A DNA stretch of 64,000 bases from Bacillaceae bacterium (GTDB lineage Bacteria; Bacillota; Bacilli; Bacillales; Alkalibacillaceae), in contig JACDOD010000010.1 in NCBI GenBank assembly GCA_017656265.1, forward strand, positions 1-64,000, in the 5' to 3' direction. The translations under genes and the position numbers were made by a program. Within the stretch, counting starts at the first letter, position 1. Each line of letters opens with the position of its first letter. The notes under the pieces are model-generated. The model was not told the origin of the DNA. It was given only the letters and a program-made list of their open reading frames with translations, and ran no database searches. Below, piece after piece: positions 54,267 through 62,478 of this stretch.

Positions 54267-55114
54267 AAAAATAACTTATAAATGTTTAATTTATGTTTTC
54301 CAAATCAAATGTGAGGGTATGCGTTATCATATTTACCCCTTTTTCATAGTTTAATTATTTAGATTGGTCATGAAGCGACAACTTTAATCTGTAAATATCA
54401 AGACACCTAAATCCAAGGGCATTGTGTTTCTCAGAATCAAAATTTCTTCAGAAAAACGTTTTAGGATTTGAAGGTTACACAGGTACATATATCTACTTTA
54501 TTTGTAATTGAATAACCATTTTTGCTATTTGACCTGGAGCCTCTATAAGTATGATGTGTACAACTATAAAGGGGTCTAGCCATTTCCAAACAGGCTATCT
54601 TTCTTCACATCAAATAGAGAAAATTTATGTGTATTTTTGCATTGTTATTTTATTATTATTTTTTTGCAAAGTTATGTACTTTTATTTTATAATAAACAAA
54701 TACATTATAATTGTTGTCTGTAAAAAACATATTAGCGTTTCTTTCTTTGTACACAATAAGGACTAGATCCGCCCATATTTGACTGGATGGATAGGGTATG
54801 GTCTTTCTTTCAACTGTATATGCAGAAACCTAAGTAGTTCATAATATTGTCTTTAAAAAGCGAGAAATAATAAATATATATTTTTGAGAATTACGATTTT
54901 AACGCATTTAACACATAGGAGTAGAAGATATACATCTATCCATTATAAAAACAATATGAAGAAAATCCATTGATCGAAAAAATACACCTCATTTTTCTCT
55001 CTTTATATATCTCTAGTTTTTTTGGTATGAGGGTATCTAAGAATATTCCATTGTAATTAAGTTATAATTAAATGGAAATAATAAGCTATCCAGAGGAATA
55101 CAAACATAAAAATA
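54267..55114. other. AT-rich gene-free stretch
   Basis: Very AT-rich, with only short open frames that lack RBS and protein-like composition. It lies between the IS110 remnant and the end of the peptide operon. I saw no hairpin with a convincing T-run for the operon here. Confidence 0.5.
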
Positions 55115-55678
55115 TTAATCATTTTTCATGTTGTTATCAAGTTTTACTTTTTCATACTTATCAAACAACTTTTGAAACATTCTGACTGATTTTAATACGC
55201 TTAACACTTGTCCTTTCTTTGACACAAAGATAAATGTTGGTAATAAATTAATATTCAGCTTACTCATAGCTTCATCGCCTTCATTTAAAAACATTGTTGG
55301 AAGGGAGATATCTCTGTACTGATTAAAATCGATATTTGATTGATTTACTAAGACAACAAAATCATATTTTTGGAATTCGTTTTTTGCTACAATGAATCGT
55401 TCTAAATGACTTGAGCAATGAATGCAACCAGTATCTGCAAACATTAACACTGTTTCCTTACTAAGAAACTCACTTAAAGTAAGTAAATTCATTTCGCTAT
55501 CGACAACCTCTAAATCACCTATAAAAGTTCCTAACTTTGGGCCATTAATATCTATTTTAGCTGGCTTTTTTGGGAGGACCTTTATCATTGATGTAAACAA
55601 AAGAGTTTCTCTAATACTAACAATTGGTAACAATAAACTAATAATTGCTAATGAAAAAATAGCGAAACTTACGTACAA
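55115..55678 (-). CDS. Membrane-anchored thioredoxin-like protein (second, operon-distal)
   Basis: About 187 residues: one N-terminal membrane segment (about 1-24), then a TlpA/thioredoxin-fold domain with MFADTGCIHCSSHLERF, i.e. CIHC at 85-88, and the cis-Pro region NLLPTFIFVS near 160. I prefer the TTG start at 55678, which has GAAAGGATG 6 nt upstream; the ATG at 55726 lies inside the hairpin 55701-55724 and lacks an RBS. It is the last gene of the cysteine-rich-peptide operon. The expected role is thiol-disulfide exchange outside the membrane. Confidence 0.78.
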   Translation of the reverse strand: MYVSFAIFSLAIISLLLPIVSIRETLLFTSMIKVLPKKPAKIDINGPKLGTFIGDLEVVDSEMNLLTLSEFLSKETVLMFADTGCIHCSSHLERFIVAKNEFQKYDFVVLVNQSNIDFNQYRDISLPTMFLNEGDEAMSKLNINLLPTFIFVSKKGQVLSVLKSVRMFQKLFDKYEKVKLDNNMKND

Positions 55679-55700
55679 TAGTAAACATCCTTTCAAGGTA

Positions 55701-55724
55701 GGATAAGGGCATACGCCCTTATCC
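55701..55724 (-). terminator. Perfect hairpin between peptide gene and thioredoxin gene (attenuator/processing site)
   Basis: GGATAAGGGC-atac-GCCCTTATCC, 10 bp of perfect stem and a 4-nt loop, 12 nt after the stop of the peptide gene. There is no T-run. Stems of this kind often follow bacteriocin precursor genes, where they reduce read-through or protect the precursor mRNA. Confidence 0.6.
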
Positions 55725-55735
55725 ATTGAATAAAG

Positions 55736-55897
55736 TTAACATCCACAATAAAGTTCTACTGTCTGACAATCTTCACCTGTATTACAGTCATAACTTGTTT
55801 CATAGGTTGAAAAGCCTTGACCGCAATAACTTCGTCCACAATGTGTTTCTGTACAATCACAATTGATTACACCTTCTGGATTAACATCGTTAAACAT
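55736..55897 (-). CDS. Eight-cysteine peptide, copy 1
   Basis: 53 residues: MFNDVNPEGVIN, then Cys at 13, 15, 20, 25, 38, 44, 51 and 53, ending YCGC. The peptide is strongly acidic and Tyr/Thr/Gly-rich, with no hydrophobic signal peptide and no clear double-glycine leader. The amino-acid sequence and DNA are identical to copy 2, 224 bp away. The RBS is the weaker AAGGAAGT. I know of no family with this spacing. Neighbouring exporter and thiol-redox genes suggest that it is exported and cross-linked by up to four disulfides. Confidence 0.75.
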   Translation of the reverse strand: MFNDVNPEGVINCDCTETHCGRSYCGQGFSTYETSYDCNTGEDCQTVELYCGC

Positions 55898-55959
55898 TTT
55901 TTTACTTCCTTTCAAGATTTAATATTTTTCAGCCTACTTTTTTACTTAGTTCAATAAAG

Positions 55960-56121
55960 TTAACATCCACAATAAAGTTCTACTGTCTGACAATCTTCAC
56001 CTGTATTACAGTCATAACTTGTTTCATAGGTTGAAAAGCCTTGACCGCAATAACTTCGTCCACAATGTGTTTCTGTACAATCACAATTGATTACACCTTC
56101 TGGATTAACATCGTTAAACAT
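55960..56121 (-). CDS. Eight-cysteine peptide, copy 2 (promoter-proximal)
   Basis: Identical to copy 1 in protein and CDS sequence. The RBS AAAGGAGGTG is near-perfect and is 6-7 nt from the ATG, so this copy should be translated more strongly than copy 1. It begins 31 nt after the thioredoxin-like gene stop. The Cys pattern is CxC-x4-C-x4-C-x12-C-x5-C-x6-CxC. Confidence 0.78.
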   Translation of the reverse strand: MFNDVNPEGVINCDCTETHCGRSYCGQGFSTYETSYDCNTGEDCQTVELYCGC

Positions 56122-56152
56122 TTTTTCACCTCCTTTCAAGGTTTAATATTTT

Positions 56153-56698
56153 TCAGCCTACTTTTTTACTTAGTACAATATTGTTTACATCATTCCATGA
56201 TCGTACTATTTTCGATTCCTGTACACTTCCTTGTTCGTTAACTAAAACAATATAAGGAGTTCTAGTTATACTATATTTAGTAAATATATCCTTTGAAATA
56301 ACAGTAGATAATTTTTGTTTATTTAGTATTTCTTGCTTTTCGCCTTCTAATATATCATTAGAAATTATTACTATTGAGTCTCTTGAGAATGATATATTTT
56401 CTTCATTTAACCGTTTTATTAATCGGTCACACGTTGTACATTTAGAAGTGACAAACAAAAGAGCCTTTGTACTTCTATCCTTTAGACCTACTGATACAGG
56501 ATTATTCCATTGATCTCTTACTTTAAATTTTGGAGCTAAAGAACCAACAGATATTTCTTTCTCCATATTTATACCTTGAATATTTTGTATTCTAGAAATA
56601 AATTCTCTTAAAGAACGCATTAACCAGAAAATAACAATACCTTGTGCTATAACAACAATCCATAAAATTATGTGAAAAACAACTAATAATTTATTCAT
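56153..56698 (-). CDS. Membrane-anchored TlpA/MauD-like thioredoxin-fold protein
   Basis: 181 residues: N-terminal membrane segment (about 5-28), then a TlpA-like domain starting SVGSLAPKFKVRDQWNNPV with active-site CTTC at 87-90 and the cis-Pro region ITRTPYIVLVN near 148. This matches the MauD type (a redoxin that works with MauE to form disulfides in methylamine dehydrogenase beta subunit). AGGAGGG precedes the ATG. It lies directly upstream of the peptide genes and downstream of the MauE-like gene. Confidence 0.83.
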   Translation of the reverse strand: MNKLLVVFHIILWIVVIAQGIVIFWLMRSLREFISRIQNIQGINMEKEISVGSLAPKFKVRDQWNNPVSVGLKDRSTKALLFVTSKCTTCDRLIKRLNEENISFSRDSIVIISNDILEGEKQEILNKQKLSTVISKDIFTKYSITRTPYIVLVNEQGSVQESKIVRSWNDVNNIVLSKKVG

Positions 56699-56709
56699 CT
56701 AAAACCCTC

Positions 56710-57249
56710 CTATACAGTTAAAAAATCAAGGTGACGCTTTATTATTATTAATTCCTTAATAGAAAAAACAATAAAAATAAAAGGTATGGTTACTATTTGA
56801 GTTAATAGAAATTCTTTATCTTGAAATATTGTTAAAAGCGAATAATTTTTATAGAGAAAGTAAACTTCTATTGTTAAGAATATTAAGAGTAAATTACGAA
56901 AAACTAATTTATAAGATAATTTATGATTTCCGAGAATACCGCCACATCCACAATCTATCTCTGTATTCCCTCTAAATAGATTCACCAAAATCGCTATAGT
57001 GTATAAAGCCAGAAGTGTAATAGATAAGTAAATTGCTAATATTAGTTTAGCGCCAACCAAAAACATAAAAGATAACACAAGCTCAACAGTAAGATTTATT
57101 TTAAAAAAAGTGTTTACAAAACCATAAGGAATAATTTTGTACTGATAAATTATAGATATATGCTCATCAATGTTCCTCACTTTTGATAAGAAGCTGAATA
57201 AATATAAATACCCGAAAAATATACTTGCTAAAATTAATATTAATTTCAT
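56710..57249 (-). CDS. MauE/DoxX-like redox membrane protein
   Basis: 179 residues with about four or five hydrophobic segments. The signature segment TEIDCGCGGILGNHKLSYKL, with Cys at 100 and 102, matches the CGCGG/CxCGG loop of MauE-family proteins, which pair with thioredoxin-like MauD. The product should pass electrons between the membrane quinone pool and the redoxins. GGGAG precedes the ATG. Spacing to both neighbours is short (11 and 16 nt). Confidence 0.82.
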   Translation of the reverse strand: MKLILILASIFFGYLYLFSFLSKVRNIDEHISIIYQYKIIPYGFVNTFFKINLTVELVLSFMFLVGAKLILAIYLSITLLALYTIAILVNLFRGNTEIDCGCGGILGNHKLSYKLVFRNLLLIFLTIEVYFLYKNYSLLTIFQDKEFLLTQIVTIPFIFIVFSIKELIIIKRHLDFLTV

Positions 57250-57265
57250 TTCTTTGACTCTCCCA

Positions 57266-59053
57266 TTAGGAATTTGTTAAACCATACATTTTTGTCTGTG
57301 CTAAATAGAGGTTATAATATTCGCCTTTTTTATACATTAATTCCTCATGCGTACCAGATTCATATATTTTTCCATTTTTTAGAACGAGAATCCTATCTGC
57401 AAATTTACATGAGTACATTCGGTGAGAAATAAATATTGTTGTTTTATTTTTAGTAATTTTATTAAACTGCTTAAATAAGCTTGCTTCAGTTTTTGGGTCA
57501 AGAGCAGATGTTGGCTCATCCATAATTAAAATTTGTGGTTCTCTAAATAATGCACGTGACAATGCGACACGTTGCCATTGGCCACCTGATAATTGTTCAC
57601 TTCCTTTAAACATTCGCCCAAGCCTAGTGTCAATTCCATCTCTTAATGAATTTGTAAGTTTAATTAAATCTAACCTTTTTATTATTTCCATAAGCTTAGT
57701 TTCGTTATTATAATTTTTAATATCCCCGTAAACAATATTTTCCTTTAATGATAAATTAAATTTAGTAAAGTCCTGAAAAACAACCGATATATTTTTGTAT
57801 AAATCTTCCCTATTTATCTCATTTATGGAAATGCCGTTAATTGATATGTCTCCTTTAAAATTATAAAGACCTAATAAACATTTGATGAGTGTTGTTTTGC
57901 CTGATCCGTTTTCTCCAACAATCGCTATTGTTTCATTTGGTTTAATGTTAAAACAAACTTTATCAAGAATTAATTTATTGGATAGTGGATAGTTAAAAGT
58001 AACATTTTTAAACTCTATACCCTGTTTTGAAATTATAGGAAAGCTTTTAGTTCCTTTTATTTTTTTACCTTTATATTTATCTAAAAATTCAAAATAGTCT
58101 TTTAAAAATAAACTTCCTTCAGACAATCCAGCAAATGTTATTGCAATCTGATTCATGGTATTTTGTGTTCGTAAAAGCGCATCACTTATTGAAACAAAAT
58201 CACCTACTTTTAGGTTCTTTTCTATTAGTAAGAAGGCCGTATAAAGTAATGCAAACAAATTTATAGCACCTGAAAGTAAATCAATGTAAAACTTTGAACG
58301 TTGTTGCTTTGAAATCAATTTGAGCATTTCAAATTGATTTTTTCGAAATACCTTAGACCAATTACCTAATAGGTGGTCTTGTAATCCTAATAGGCGAACT
58401 TCTTTATTTGAGTCTTTATTAGTAATAATTGATGTCAAATATTGATGTTCTCTAGATGCTGGGGTTTGATATTTTAACAAGTGAAACTTTTCCATCCCAA
58501 GCTTTTTGTAAATAAAATAAACTGGAATCATGGTTAAAAAGGCAATTGCACCCATAAAAAGAGATATAGATATCAAATATACTATCAATGAAAATACTGT
58601 AATTAAATTTCGAACAAGTTCCATTATGGAAAATATCGGCTTCAGAAAGCGGTTTGCCACATTTATCTGAATACGTTGAAAATGATCAAAAAAATTATGA
58701 TTTTCAAAGTACATGTATTCCATGTCCAGTGCTTTCCTTGAAACTTCTTCCTTTATGTAGTATTCAATATTAAATTCAAGCTTTTTTGTGACTGTTATTG
58801 AATATTTTTCTAAAAAAGAACCTAGACTTAAGGTAACAAATTGAATTAACAGCCACATAAATAGAGGTTTAAAACTATCACTTTCATTTAACAAAACATC
58901 TGAAACCTCATTAACTACTTCTTTTAGAATAAAAACTAATAATAGAGGTATTATTCCTTGTATGATTCGAATAAACACTAACTGTAATAATGAAATTTTA
59001 CTTGTTTTCCAGACATACCCAATTGATCTGATAATATACTTTATGTTGGACAA
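57266..59053 (-). CDS. Peptide-type ABC exporter (fused TMD-NBD, no C39 peptidase domain)
   Basis: About 595 residues: six membrane helices in the first ~320, then an ATPase with Walker A GENGSGKTT (~390), signature LSGGQWQRVALSRAL (~490), Walker B ILIMDEPTSAL (~514) and H-loop SHR (~545). The TMD is of the NisT/SpaT lantibiotic-exporter type, and no N-terminal Cys-protease (C39) domain is present, so any leader would be removed by another protease or not at all. The TTG start at 59053 has AAAAGGTG 6 nt upstream. It is the first gene of the operon; a TATAAT-like -10 lies on the minus strand near 59120, with a poor -35. Confidence 0.87.
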   Translation of the reverse strand: MSNIKYIIRSIGYVWKTSKISLLQLVFIRIIQGIIPLLLVFILKEVVNEVSDVLLNESDSFKPLFMWLLIQFVTLSLGSFLEKYSITVTKKLEFNIEYYIKEEVSRKALDMEYMYFENHNFFDHFQRIQINVANRFLKPIFSIMELVRNLITVFSLIVYLISISLFMGAIAFLTMIPVYFIYKKLGMEKFHLLKYQTPASREHQYLTSIITNKDSNKEVRLLGLQDHLLGNWSKVFRKNQFEMLKLISKQQRSKFYIDLLSGAINLFALLYTAFLLIEKNLKVGDFVSISDALLRTQNTMNQIAITFAGLSEGSLFLKDYFEFLDKYKGKKIKGTKSFPIISKQGIEFKNVTFNYPLSNKLILDKVCFNIKPNETIAIVGENGSGKTTLIKCLLGLYNFKGDISINGISINEINREDLYKNISVVFQDFTKFNLSLKENIVYGDIKNYNNETKLMEIIKRLDLIKLTNSLRDGIDTRLGRMFKGSEQLSGGQWQRVALSRALFREPQILIMDEPTSALDPKTEASLFKQFNKITKNKTTIFISHRMYSCKFADRILVLKNGKIYESGTHEELMYKKGEYYNLYLAQTKMYGLTNS

Positions 59054-59246
59054 TATAATCACCTTTTCTATATCCAACATTTTAGTCGTGGAAATAATAA
59101 GAAAGGTTACAAAAAAAATTATATTTTTTTATTTTTTTCTTATTAAGGAATTTATTTGATAATTTCTGCCGTTTTTTTCAAAAAATATACCCATGTTTTA
59201 GAGTCTTCTCTAATATAAAAATAGAACCCTACTCCTCGATCCGCAC

Positions 59247-59498
59247 ATGCTAGTTCACAGCCGTGAAAAAACTACACATAATCTTGCTGAATCCGAACTT
59301 TACACAGTAAGAAAAAAAGTAAAGTCTGATATGCAAATTGTTATTGAAAATGCTCACCCCTCTATTATTTCTGAAGAGGATTTTAATGCTGTTCAACAGT
59401 TAATGAAGAAAATAGGGAGAAAGAAAAGTAACGGAAAGGAAAGTTTATTTGCTCATATTGCTAAATGTGCTGACTGTTTTTGTTCCTCTATGATGTAG
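59247..59498 (+). pseudogene. Serine-recombinase fragment (recombinase and zinc beta-ribbon region)
   Basis: The plus-strand frame contains VHSREKTTHNLAESELY, VIENAHPSIISEEDFNAVQQ and KESLFAHIAKCADCFCSSMM. This is the recombinase/zinc-ribbon junction of a large serine recombinase, where a CADCGxxM normally continues to two more Cys. N- and C-terminal parts are missing. Confidence 0.78.
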
Positions 59499-59509
59499 CA
59501 AAATGAAGA

Positions 59510-60600
59510 TGAATACTTTGCATATCCCCTCAAACATATGACCCATTTCGCCTGTCGGACTTAAAGTGCAAGCCGCTACACCTCCTTTACTCCAATGCAT
59601 TCCCCGTTTCTTCATACTGAACGAAATGTGCGGTTGATTCGACTGCATGGCTCCTAGACTTCACGCATCTTTAGGCGAATTCTCGACCTTTTCTCTCCAA
59701 TCAAAAATTCGGTCCCAGTTCTTGATATATGTTCGGAATGACTTGAGCTTTTCAATGGTTTTTTCTTCTTCCAGCGCGTACTTTCAAACGTATCCACCCA
59801 AAGCTTAAAATCATCTTGATTATGTTCGTTTATGGCTTTTCTTACACCATCTTTAAATGGATTCTTCCCTCCACCAAATGTTCGGTTTAGAGCCTGGGAA
59901 ACGTGGTAAGGATCTAATTGATTCAACACCTAGTATTTCGACTGGGAAAACGCTTCTTGAAACTTCTCTGCCGTATCTCCTGCCCCACCATCGCTTTGTG
60001 CATCTCCCTAACGAATAATGGTGAGTCGTAAAGGCTTGAACTTCTTTCCAAATTTCTGCTGAGTCTTGCATGGTTATGATCACTTTTGGGTTCCTTAATA
60101 AAATCCGTTTTCCATTCTGATCCCACCTTCATGGATGATGGCGTGACGAACCTCATGGCTTTTTCTATTTTTTGTGCCACGTACAAACACGCCGTCTGCC
60201 TCTGCGTATAAAAAGTCTATCTTTTTCCCTTCTGGCAGAGAGGCAACTTCTCTAATTCTTCCACCATTTCTTTTTCAGCCTGTGCTTGTGGTTCTCCTAC
60301 ACGCCTTACCATACTTCCTTCGGTTGTATGACTAAGATGAACGGCGGTCCACTCATTTAACACACATGCAACTTCACGATAGTCCATTTCAATGACTATT
60401 TCCGCCACTTTCACTTCCACTTAATGACTTTATCAAACTGGGTAAAACATCTCCCAACAATGACGAAAATACCTCATGCATATACGTATTGTTACATTCT
60501 TCCAGTTCGATTAAGTTATCAGTCCCCATTCCCATATTTGCCCCATTTGTTTCCATTGTAGACAAATCATGAAAGACGGAAGAACAGGGTATTACGCTAT
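59510..60600 (-). mobile_element. ISLre2-family transposase remnant, many frameshifts
   Basis: On the minus strand several frames give pieces of an ISLre2 (UPF0236) transposase in order: VACVLNEWTAVHLSHTTEGS, EVQAFTTHHYSLGRC, LDPYHVSQALNRTFGGGK, then a C-terminal ISFSMKKRGMHWSKGG. At least four frameshifts separate them. The element is dead. Confidence 0.78.
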
Positions 60601-60679
60601 TCCTGGATTTCAACAGGGGAGAACATTTATATCAGGGTCCCTGTTCACCGGCAGTGATTTGATAACCTTGTGGTCACAT

Positions 60680-61594
60680 GGCCCGATATTTCTGCCCAAA
60701 ATAAAGTCGAGGCACACATAAAAAGATGATTGCCCTCAAATGCAACGGCCACATCTTTGAATCGGTTGTTAAGGAGATGGAGGTGCCATCATCTCTGTTG
60801 CCGACTAGTTCTAGCAATATGCCAGAGAGACATAGGCTCGACCAGAAGCCGATCAAGCTCCCAGGGCTCTGTATATGGATGAATTTGCCCATAAGAAGGG
60901 ACATCACTATAGCGTCACTCTTCTTGATGCACATACGGGTCATGTCTTAGCAGACTCACCTTAGAAAGAGTCGGGAAGCGATTCAGGAACCCCCTCAAAC
61001 AACACCCATTTGAAGCACATAAAGTAATCGCAACGGATTTAGCTCCTGGGATGGTGGATATGGTTCATGAAATCTGACCAGAGACAGCCCTTGTAGCGGA
61101 CAAAGTTCATGTGATTCAAATGTTTACAAAAGCCCCGGATCGAGCTCGGAAGCTCGATCGAAACTATGCGCGAATCATAAACAAATCCGCCATAAGCGTC
61201 GTCTCTTAATGACAAGCCAGAGAAGTTAAAACCTGACGAGAAAGAAATCCTTCAGGAATGGCTGTAACAAAACGGAGATCTAAAAAAGCAATATGAAGCC
61301 CTTCAAGATTTTCACTCCATCTATGAAAACAAGAATGAGCAACAAGCTAAAACAGTGTTGGAAGCCTGGTGCCGCCATTATTTGACGGAAGGTGCAGAAG
61401 CCACGAAGAAGATTCTCAAAACAATTCTCCAGTAGAAAGAGCCAATATTAAATTATTTTCGATCTTTCCTAACGAAAGAGAAACTAGAAGGCACAAATAA
61501 CCTGATCAAGACCTTGAAGCGCAGAAGTTTCGGATGTCCAAACCTTGAAATATTTGATATGCGTATTCGCGTGGAATATCAGCAAACAGCCTAG
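60680..61594 (+). mobile_element. ISL3-family transposase remnant, many stops
   Basis: Plus-strand pieces in order: MDEFAHKKGHHYSVTLLDAH, HKVIATDLAPGMVDMVHEI, TALVADKVHVIQMFTKAPDR, and the C-terminal NLIKTLKRRSFGCPNLEIFD with a stop at 61594. Internal stops and frameshifts show that it is a dead ISL3 transposase. Confidence 0.78.
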
Positions 61595-61730
61595 TATTTA
61601 GCAATCATACAATAGAGGGAGAATCAAGCACGTTTTATCGCGGAGAACCAAAAAATTTAAAATAGTAGAAATAATCACTTTTTTATGGTATAAAATATGC
61701 AGGACAAAAATCACACATTAAAAGGAATAT

Positions 61731-61822
61731 TCTTCCGATAATGGCAAACCTATCGAAAGGTGGGGACGCAAAGCTACGGGCCTAAAGTTCTATGGACTAC
61801 GGCCGCCGGGCTGCCGAAGAAG
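61731..61822 (+). promoter_or_regulatory. Cyclic di-GMP-I (GEMM) riboswitch
   Basis: All hallmarks of the GEMM-I aptamer are present: ATGGCAAACC, the GAAA tetraloop in CTATCGAAAGGTG, GGGACGCAAAGC, GGGCCTAAAG, then GGACTACGGCCGCCGGGCTG closing the second stem. TTCTTC / GAAGAA closes P1. An intrinsic terminator follows at 61835. A possible -10 (TATAAA) is at 61690. It should control the chemotaxis genes downstream in response to c-di-GMP. Confidence 0.92.
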
Positions 61823-61834
61823 ATGGATTTTTTA

Positions 61835-61864
61835 AGATCCACTTTTTTCGGTGGGTCTTTTTTT
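61835..61864 (+). terminator. Riboswitch-associated intrinsic terminator
   Basis: The stem AGATCCAC / GTGGGTCT (one T-G wobble) with an 8-nt loop is followed by TTTTTTT. It lies 13 nt past the aptamer, so ligand binding probably decides between termination and read-through. Confidence 0.8.
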
Positions 61865-62012
61865 GTGATTAAATAACAAATTCTCTATGATCCATGAAAG
61901 GGTACTCATCATGAAAGCAAAAACGAATCACAAAAAAGACATTGTTAACTTCATAAAAAAATAAAAAAACAACTTAAGAACAAACATCATTCAAAAAAAG
62001 GGGGTTAATTTT

Positions 62013-62465
62013 ATGTAAAAATACTGTTAATGACGTGAAATTCCCTTGCCGATTGACCATGTTAATTATATAGAGCAACTGGAGGAAATAACAAAAATTC
62101 CAAGGGGATAATCATTTTTTTCAAGGGTATCTCATGTTCGTGGGAAAATTATTCCCCTGATTAATTTAAAGAATTTTTTTATTTTCTCATTCATTCACCC
62201 TGGATTCATCCACATCCATAATTGGCATTCGGTAAAATAAAAGTCAGCTGGGGATTGTTGAAGAAAAAGCAAAGGAAATTGTGGATATTTCTCATAACTC
62301 TATACTAAACGTATCTAATATAGCTGACTATCAATTCCAGGTAACTAAACAGGAAAATCGTTTAATACTAATTATTCATACGGAAGATTTGCTTAATACA
62401 AAGAAATAGTTGACATGCTAGCTCAACTAAATTTAGAAGGAAAACAAAATCAAAGAGAGAATTAG
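62013..62465 (+). pseudogene. Decayed CheW-like gene
   Basis: An RBS-like GGGGG and ATG at 62013 are followed at once by stops. In-frame pieces then read REIPLPIDHVNYIEQLEEIT, VSHVRGKIIPLINLKNF and, after a break, VEEKAKEIVDISHNSILNVS, NRLILIIHTEDLL and VDMLAQLNLEGKQ. These match the order of a CheW domain (VEY.IE..E.I..IP...F..G..N.RG.I.P..DL...). At least three lesions separate them. It lies between the riboswitch and the MCP gene. Confidence 0.72.
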
Positions 62466-62478
62466 GAGGAAACTATAA

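Larger units (their letters stand above)
55731..56178. repeat. Tandem 224-bp duplication containing the peptide gene
   Basis: Two copies (about 55731-55954 and 55955-56178). Each includes the 162-bp peptide CDS plus about 57 bp upstream with the last ~27 bp of the preceding thioredoxin-like gene (TACTTAGT...CAGCC on the plus strand). The coding parts are identical; the few differences are in the leader, including the RBS. Confidence 0.88.

Noticed and set aside
54551-54766. 71-codon hydrophobic plus-strand frame
   Set aside because: The region is extremely AT-rich. The Phe/Ile/Tyr content is what random AT-rich DNA gives, and no RBS is present.
55736-56121. Peptides as lanthipeptide or sactipeptide precursors
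   Set aside because: No LanB/LanC/LanM, radical SAM or YcaO enzyme is in the operon. The only modifying candidates are thiol-disulfide proteins, so disulfides are the better reading.
56710-57249. Methylamine dehydrogenase operon (because of the MauE-like gene)
   Set aside because: No mauA or mauB subunit gene or other mau gene is present; only the MauE/MauD-like redox pair is shared.
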